Source of the DNA: an uncultured Prevotella sp.
GTDB lineage: Bacteria > Bacteroidota > Bacteroidia > Bacteroidales > Bacteroidaceae
Assembly: GCA_934230115.1 (NCBI GenBank)
Contig: CAKQEI010000078.1
Span: 1 to 9,676 of the forward strand
Direction: 5' to 3'
Length of the DNA stretch: 9,676 nt
Part shown: one piece after another, positions 5,862 to 9,676 of the stretch
How the letters are laid out: the number at the start of each line of letters is the position of its first letter
Numbering within the stretch: position 1 is the first letter of the stretch
Translations under genes and position numbers: made by a program
The notes under the pieces: generated by a model
The model's input: the letters and a program-made list of their open reading frames with translations, nothing else
Database searches by the model: none
What the model was told of the DNA's origin: nothing

Positions 5862-7766
5862 CTATTTAATGTGGAAAGTTCCGTTGTCGGAGCTTATGAT
5901 TTCTTCGAGCAGTAGGTATCTTAGTGCGTTGTCGAAGCTTTCGCGTTGCTTGGCGAGGCTCATCAGTTCTTCGAGCGTGTGGCCCTCGTTGTCGGCAAGG
6001 AGGTCGAGTATTTTCTGCCTGGTCTCCCGCTCCTCGTTGTCCTTCTCGCTGGAGTTGCGCTGGGCGATGCACACGTCGCATTGTCCGCAGTCGTGGGCGT
6101 TGTCCTCGCCGAAATACATCAGCAGCTGTCGGCTTCGGCACATTGAGCCGTTCATGGCATAGTTGACCATCGACTTGATGCGGTTGGCAAATTGCTCCTT
6201 GCGTTCCTCGTAGACCGAGGGCGGGATGACGATGTCCTCGCTCAGCACACGGTCGCGTGTGTAGGTGACGAGGGGGTTGGAGCGTTGTGGTATGAAGCTG
6301 ATGATGTGTCGCTGTGCCAGGCTCTTTAATATAAGGTATACTTGCTGCTTGTCGAGACCGGAGAGCTGCGCCAGCCGGCTTTCGTCGATGTAGCGGTAGT
6401 CGACGAAGAGTCCGCTGTATTCGCGTAAGGCTGCTGCTATCAGCGCCTCCTCGTTGGGTGTAGTGCTTTGCAGCATGTAGAGTTGGTCGCGTTCCAGAAT
6501 GAATCGCATTCGTGTGCGTGAGTCGGGTTCCGTCTCATACTCCAAGTATCCGGCGCGAGCCAGGATTTTCAGAGCCGAGTTGGCTATCGTGGGGAAATGG
6601 TGGAAGGTGCGGCAGAAGCGGTCGATGTCGAGCGCGAACGTGTGGCCAAAGCCCGAGCCCACGGCTATCTGGAAGAAGTATGCCAGATGCTCGTACACCT
6701 TAGTGATAGTAGCCTTGTCGGGAAACTCTTCGGCTATGCGCTTTTCGAGTTTGCTTTTGTCGCCGTTGTTGTAGAGCAGCACGGCGTATGCCTTCTCGCC
6801 GTCGCGTCCGGCTCTGCCCGCTTCCTGGAAATAGGCCTCAATGGAGTTTGGGCAGTCGATGTGAATCACTATGCGCACGTCGGGCTTGTCGATGCCCATG
6901 CCAAAAGCGTTGGTAGCCACCATCACCCTCTTCTCGTCGCTCTGCCATGCCTTTTGTCGCAGGTCCTTGGTGGCGTGGTCGAGTCCGGCATGATAGAATG
7001 TGGAGCTTATGTTGTTGCTTTCGACAAACTCGCTCACCTCCTTGGCGTGCCGGCGGCTCCTCACATATACTATTGCGCTCCCGTTCATGGAGCGCAGTAT
7101 GTGCAGCAGTTCCTCGGCCTTGTTGCCGGTGGTTCTTACGACATAGGCGAGGTTCTTGCGCTCGAAGCTCATGCGGAACACGTTCTTCTGCTCAAATCCC
7201 AACCTTTCCTGAATGTCGTCGATCACTTGAGGAGTGGCGGTGGCTGTGAGCGCGAGCACGGGCACGCCCGGCTTGAGCTGCCTTATGTCGCTTATGCGCA
7301 GGTAGGAGGGTCGGAAGTCGTAGCCCCATTGCGAGATGCAATGAGCCTCGTCGACGGTGATGAAGCTCACCTTCATGCGCTCAAGCTTAGCCTTGAAGAT
7401 GTCGCTGCCAATGCGCTCCGGCGACACATACAGCAGTTTTGTGCTGCCGAGGATGCAGTTGTCGAGAGCCGCCACAATCTCGCGTCGCGACATGCCGGAG
7501 TATATGGCGGCTGCTATCACGCCCTTTCGTCGGAGATGCTCCACCTGGTCCTTCATCAGGGCAATGAGTGGAGTGACAACGATGCACACCCCATCCATGG
7601 CAAGCGCCGGCACCTGGAAGGTGAGCGACTTGCCACCACCCGTAGGCATCAGTCCAAGCGTGTCCTTGCCGTTGGCAATGCTGTTGATGATGTCCTCCTG
7701 TATGCCGCGAAAGCCAGGGTAGCCCCACGTCTGGCGCAGGATGTTGAGGTATTGCTGATTGGACAT
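5862..7766 (-). CDS. recQ: RecQ-family ATP-dependent DNA helicase with displaced zinc motif
   Basis: 634 aa superfamily II 3'-5' DNA helicase. Seen in sequence: the N-terminal motif 0 region with Gln23, Walker A TGGGKS (42-47), DEAH (139-142) followed by the RecQ aromatic-rich loop CISQWGYDFRP, TATA (174-177), motif V ATNAFGMGIDKPDVR (284-298) and motif VI QEAGRAGRDG (314-323). The zinc site is Cys543, Cys560, Cys563 and Cys566, within a segment very like the E. coli RecQ zinc segment (Cys380-Cys403). Here it comes about 163 residues later, after an insert (about 340-505) that looks winged-helix-like, for example SALKILARAGYLEYE (397-411). No HRDC domain is apparent; a helical tail (about 580-634) ends the protein. 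It lies 18 nt behind recJ, so the two are probably cotranscribed and may act together in resecting DNA ends. Some Bacteroidales carry a second, HRDC-containing RecQ, so this may be the variant paralogue. Confidence 0.93.
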   Translation of the reverse strand: MSNQQYLNILRQTWGYPGFRGIQEDIINSIANGKDTLGLMPTGGGKSLTFQVPALAMDGVCIVVTPLIALMKDQVEHLRRKGVIAAAIYSGMSRREIVAALDNCILGSTKLLYVSPERIGSDIFKAKLERMKVSFITVDEAHCISQWGYDFRPSYLRISDIRQLKPGVPVLALTATATPQVIDDIQERLGFEQKNVFRMSFERKNLAYVVRTTGNKAEELLHILRSMNGSAIVYVRSRRHAKEVSEFVESNNISSTFYHAGLDHATKDLRQKAWQSDEKRVMVATNAFGMGIDKPDVRIVIHIDCPNSIEAYFQEAGRAGRDGEKAYAVLLYNNGDKSKLEKRIAEEFPDKATITKVYEHLAYFFQIAVGSGFGHTFALDIDRFCRTFHHFPTIANSALKILARAGYLEYETEPDSRTRMRFILERDQLYMLQSTTPNEEALIAAALREYSGLFVDYRYIDESRLAQLSGLDKQQVYLILKSLAQRHIISFIPQRSNPLVTYTRDRVLSEDIVIPPSVYEERKEQFANRIKSMVNYAMNGSMCRSRQLLMYFGEDNAHDCGQCDVCIAQRNSSEKDNEERETRQKILDLLADNEGHTLEELMSLAKQRESFDNALRYLLLEEIISSDNGTFHIK

Positions 7767-7784
7767 ATAGATAAAATACTGTTT

Positions 7785-9512
7785 CTATTCCTCTTCCTCG
7801 GTAGGCCTGATGTCCTCTATCTGCAGTTGCACCATGTTGCGTTTGAACACGTTGTCCTCGATAGTGTAGGCTATGTCGAAGCTTCGTTTAGACTTGATGT
7901 ATCTGGCCGACGCGCTTTGTCCGAAGGCAATGCCGTTGACCACGTTGCTCGACTTGGAGTCGACCAGTTCGAGCTTGATGTGCTCCTGCTCTCTGCCCAC
8001 CACCTTGCTTGTGCCGTAGTCGTAGACATTGGTAGTGCAGAATAGCGGCTTTGGGTTGCATGGTCCGAATGGCGAGAATCGCTTCAGGTCGTTGTGCAGC
8101 TTCTTGGTGATGTCGCGGAAGTCGATTTCGGCGTCGATGTCGAGCATAGCCTCGGTTTGTTCGGGCTGTATGTGATTGTCGACATAAGCCTGGAATCGCT
8201 TTCTGAACTCCTGTATGTCGCTCCATCTTAGCGTGAGTCCCGCCGCGTAGGTGTGGCCTCCGAAGTTGACGAGCAGGTCGCGGCAGCTTTTTATGGCAGC
8301 ATACACGTCGAATCCGGTGACGCTTCGTGCAGAGCCAGTGGCAAAGTCGCCGTCGCGTGTGAGCACCACGGTAGGTCGGAAATATATTTCGGTGAGTCGT
8401 GAGGCAACGATGCCTATCACCCCCTTCTTCCAGTTCTCGTCGTAGAGCACAATCGACGAGCGGTGGCATTGGCTTTCGAGTCTCGACACAATTTGGTTGG
8501 CCTCCTCAGTCATCTGCTTGTCGATGTCCTTGCGCTGCTCGTTGTAGCAGTCGATGTTCTTGGCTTTTCTCAGAGCTTCGGAGAAGTCTTTGTCCACGAG
8601 CAGGTCCACACTCTCGCGTCCGTTCTCCATGCGTCCGGAGGCGTTGATGCGCGGTCCTATCTTGAAGATGATGTCGCTCATGGAGATGTCTCTTCCTCCC
8701 AATCCGCAGATGTCGATGATGGCTTTCAGTCCGATGCTTGGGTTCTGGTTCAAGGTTTTCAGTCCGTGGAATGCCAATATTCGGTTCTCGTCGGTCACGG
8801 GCACAATGTCGGCTGCTATGCTCACGGCGCAGAGGTCGAGTAGCGGTATGAGTCGTGCGAATGGGATGCCGTTGTTCTTGGCGAATGCCTGCATCAGCTT
8901 GAATCCCACTCCGCATCCGCAGAGGTGCTTGAAAGGGTAGGAGTCGTCGGGGCGTTTAGGGTTAAGTATTGCCACGGCTGGTGGCATCTCCTCGTCGGGC
9001 ATGTGGTGGTCGCAGATGATGAAGTCGATGCCGAGCGATTTGGCGTAGGCAATCTCCTCTACTGCCTTGATGCCGCAGTCGAGTATGATGATGAGCTTCA
9101 CACCAGTCTCCTTGGCATAGTCTATGCCCTTCTTGCTCACACCGTATCCCTCGTCGTAGCGGTCGGGGATGTAGTACTCGATGTTGGAGTAGAACTGTTG
9201 TATGAACTTGTACACCAGTGCCACGGCTGTGCATCCGTCCACGTCGTAGTCGCCATAGACCAGAATGCGCTCCTTGCGCCCCATAGCGTCGTTGAGTCGG
9301 TCGACGGCGAGGTCCATGTCCTTCATGAGGAAGGGGTTGATAAGGTCGGCCAACTGCGGGTGGAAGAATCGCTTGGCAGCTGACTCTGTTGTTATGCCGC
9401 GTCTAATGAGCAGCCAGGCGAGTATTGGGCTGATATTCAGCTTCGCCCCCAGTTCGTCAGCCGCCTGTTTCTCCTCTGTCGTAGGTGGCTTGTAATTCCA
9501 TTTGAATAACAT
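7785..9512 (-). CDS. recJ: Single-stranded-DNA-specific exonuclease RecJ
   Basis: 575 aa, the usual size for bacterial RecJ. RecJ digests single-stranded DNA 5' to 3' and acts in the cytoplasm in RecF-pathway recombination, mismatch repair and base-excision repair. Visible DHH-superfamily motifs, in order: DYDVDG (residues 88-93), DCG (145-147), DHH (168-170) and SIAADIVP (231-238), which supply the acidic and histidine ligands for two divalent metals. GPRINASGRMENG (286-298) matches the conserved RINAxGR motif. The DHHA1 domain follows, with GSARS (393-397) and GGHTYAAG (418-425). Residues from about 455 to the end fit the OB-like RecJ C-terminal domain. The start MLFKWNYK fits the N-terminus of Bacteroidales RecJ and has an A-rich leader with no Shine-Dalgarno sequence, as is normal in this phylum. 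It is the first gene of a pair with recQ, 18 nt downstream. All catalytic motifs are intact. Confidence 0.97.
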   Translation of the reverse strand: MLFKWNYKPPTTEEKQAADELGAKLNISPILAWLLIRRGITTESAAKRFFHPQLADLINPFLMKDMDLAVDRLNDAMGRKERILVYGDYDVDGCTAVALVYKFIQQFYSNIEYYIPDRYDEGYGVSKKGIDYAKETGVKLIIILDCGIKAVEEIAYAKSLGIDFIICDHHMPDEEMPPAVAILNPKRPDDSYPFKHLCGCGVGFKLMQAFAKNNGIPFARLIPLLDLCAVSIAADIVPVTDENRILAFHGLKTLNQNPSIGLKAIIDICGLGGRDISMSDIIFKIGPRINASGRMENGRESVDLLVDKDFSEALRKAKNIDCYNEQRKDIDKQMTEEANQIVSRLESQCHRSSIVLYDENWKKGVIGIVASRLTEIYFRPTVVLTRDGDFATGSARSVTGFDVYAAIKSCRDLLVNFGGHTYAAGLTLRWSDIQEFRKRFQAYVDNHIQPEQTEAMLDIDAEIDFRDITKKLHNDLKRFSPFGPCNPKPLFCTTNVYDYGTSKVVGREQEHIKLELVDSKSSNVVNGIAFGQSASARYIKSKRSFDIAYTIEDNVFKRNMVQLQIEDIRPTEEEE

Positions 9513-9587
9513 ATATTGAGTTTTTTGTTTCCTTCATTAGTGGGGTGTTTGCGGTGGCTTGTGCTTTTGACATGGGCAAACCGCGTG

Positions 9588-9595
9588 TAAAGTTA
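9588..9595 (-). promoter_or_regulatory. Candidate -7 promoter box for recJ-recQ
   Basis: On the minus strand the sequence is TAACTTTA, seven of eight matches to the Bacteroidetes primary-sigma -7 element TAnnTTTG. It lies in an AT-rich stretch and would place transcription start near 9580, about 68 nt before the recJ ATG. No convincing -33 TTTG box is visible at the usual spacing, so the call rests on the -7 element and position only. Confidence 0.5.
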
Positions 9596-9676
9596 CAAAA
9601 TAATATGAGCTATAATAAATTTTTGAATAAAATTAACAGAGATTTAAATATTTATGCACATAACAGCGCATAATTC

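Noticed and set aside
6597..8045. 482-codon open frame on the plus strand across the recQ start and recJ end
   Set aside because: It is antisense to two genes with intact catalytic motifs. Its His/Val/Ala/Leu-rich translation without recognisable motifs is what codon bias produces on the opposite strand.
9652..9663. Inverted pair TTATG-CA-CATAA upstream of recJ as an operator
   Set aside because: Five-base arms in AT-rich sequence are expected by chance, and it lies about 60 bp from the inferred promoter box.
9654..9676. Plus-strand ATG with an open frame to the right window edge
   Set aside because: Only seven codons, in AT-rich DNA, with no exact TAnnTTTG box upstream on that strand.

Overview
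The window reads as chromosomal core sequence from a member of the Bacteroidales, most likely Prevotellaceae or a close relative. Three things point there. Candidate promoters fit the Bacteroidetes TAnnTTTG -7 box. Gene starts have A/T-rich leaders with no Shine-Dalgarno sequence. The gene content (RecJ-RecQ pair, Ffh, FolD, four-subunit 2-oxoacid:ferredoxin oxidoreductase) suits an anaerobe of that group. The family-level placement is inferred and weaker than the order-level one. All nine confident genes lie on the minus strand, so the window is described from its right end leftwards.

Region A (about 9676 to 5862): an AT-rich leader with a candidate promoter (9588-9595), then recJ (single-strand-specific 5'-3' exonuclease) and, 18 nt later, a RecQ-family helicase. 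The two products can cooperate in DNA end resection and gap repair: RecQ unwinds and RecJ digests the 5' strand. The RecQ has an unusual layout, with its four-cysteine zinc motif about 160 residues further from the helicase core than in E. coli RecQ.

Region B (5861 to 472): a 172-nt spacer with a perfect TAnnTTTG box opens a tightly packed seven-gene run: ffh (SRP GTPase), folD (one-carbon folate metabolism), a 59-aa single-TPR protein, and a 2-oxoacid:ferredoxin oxidoreductase made of a 2x[4Fe-4S] subunit, alpha, beta and gamma. Adjacent genes are 4-58 nt apart or overlap by ATGA. A strong intrinsic terminator (472-510) closes the run. The oxidoreductase would couple CoA-dependent oxidation of a 2-oxoacid (branched-chain or 2-oxoglutarate; the sequence does not settle which) to ferredoxin reduction, or run in the reductive direction.

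Region C (1 to 471): about 470 bp with no convincing gene but dense low-complexity structure. It holds a second terminator-like hairpin (356-404), a nine-unit 7-bp degenerate tandem array (411-473), and two 8-bp arrays in opposite orientation (195-242 and 293-328) that can fold into one long hairpin. A more GC-rich segment (about 91-190) may be a dispersed repeat or an insertion-element end. I found no tRNA, rRNA, CRISPR array or intact mobile element. The coding part is ordinary; the noteworthy material is the repeat-rich left end, the small TPR gene inside the metabolic operon, and the RecQ architecture.
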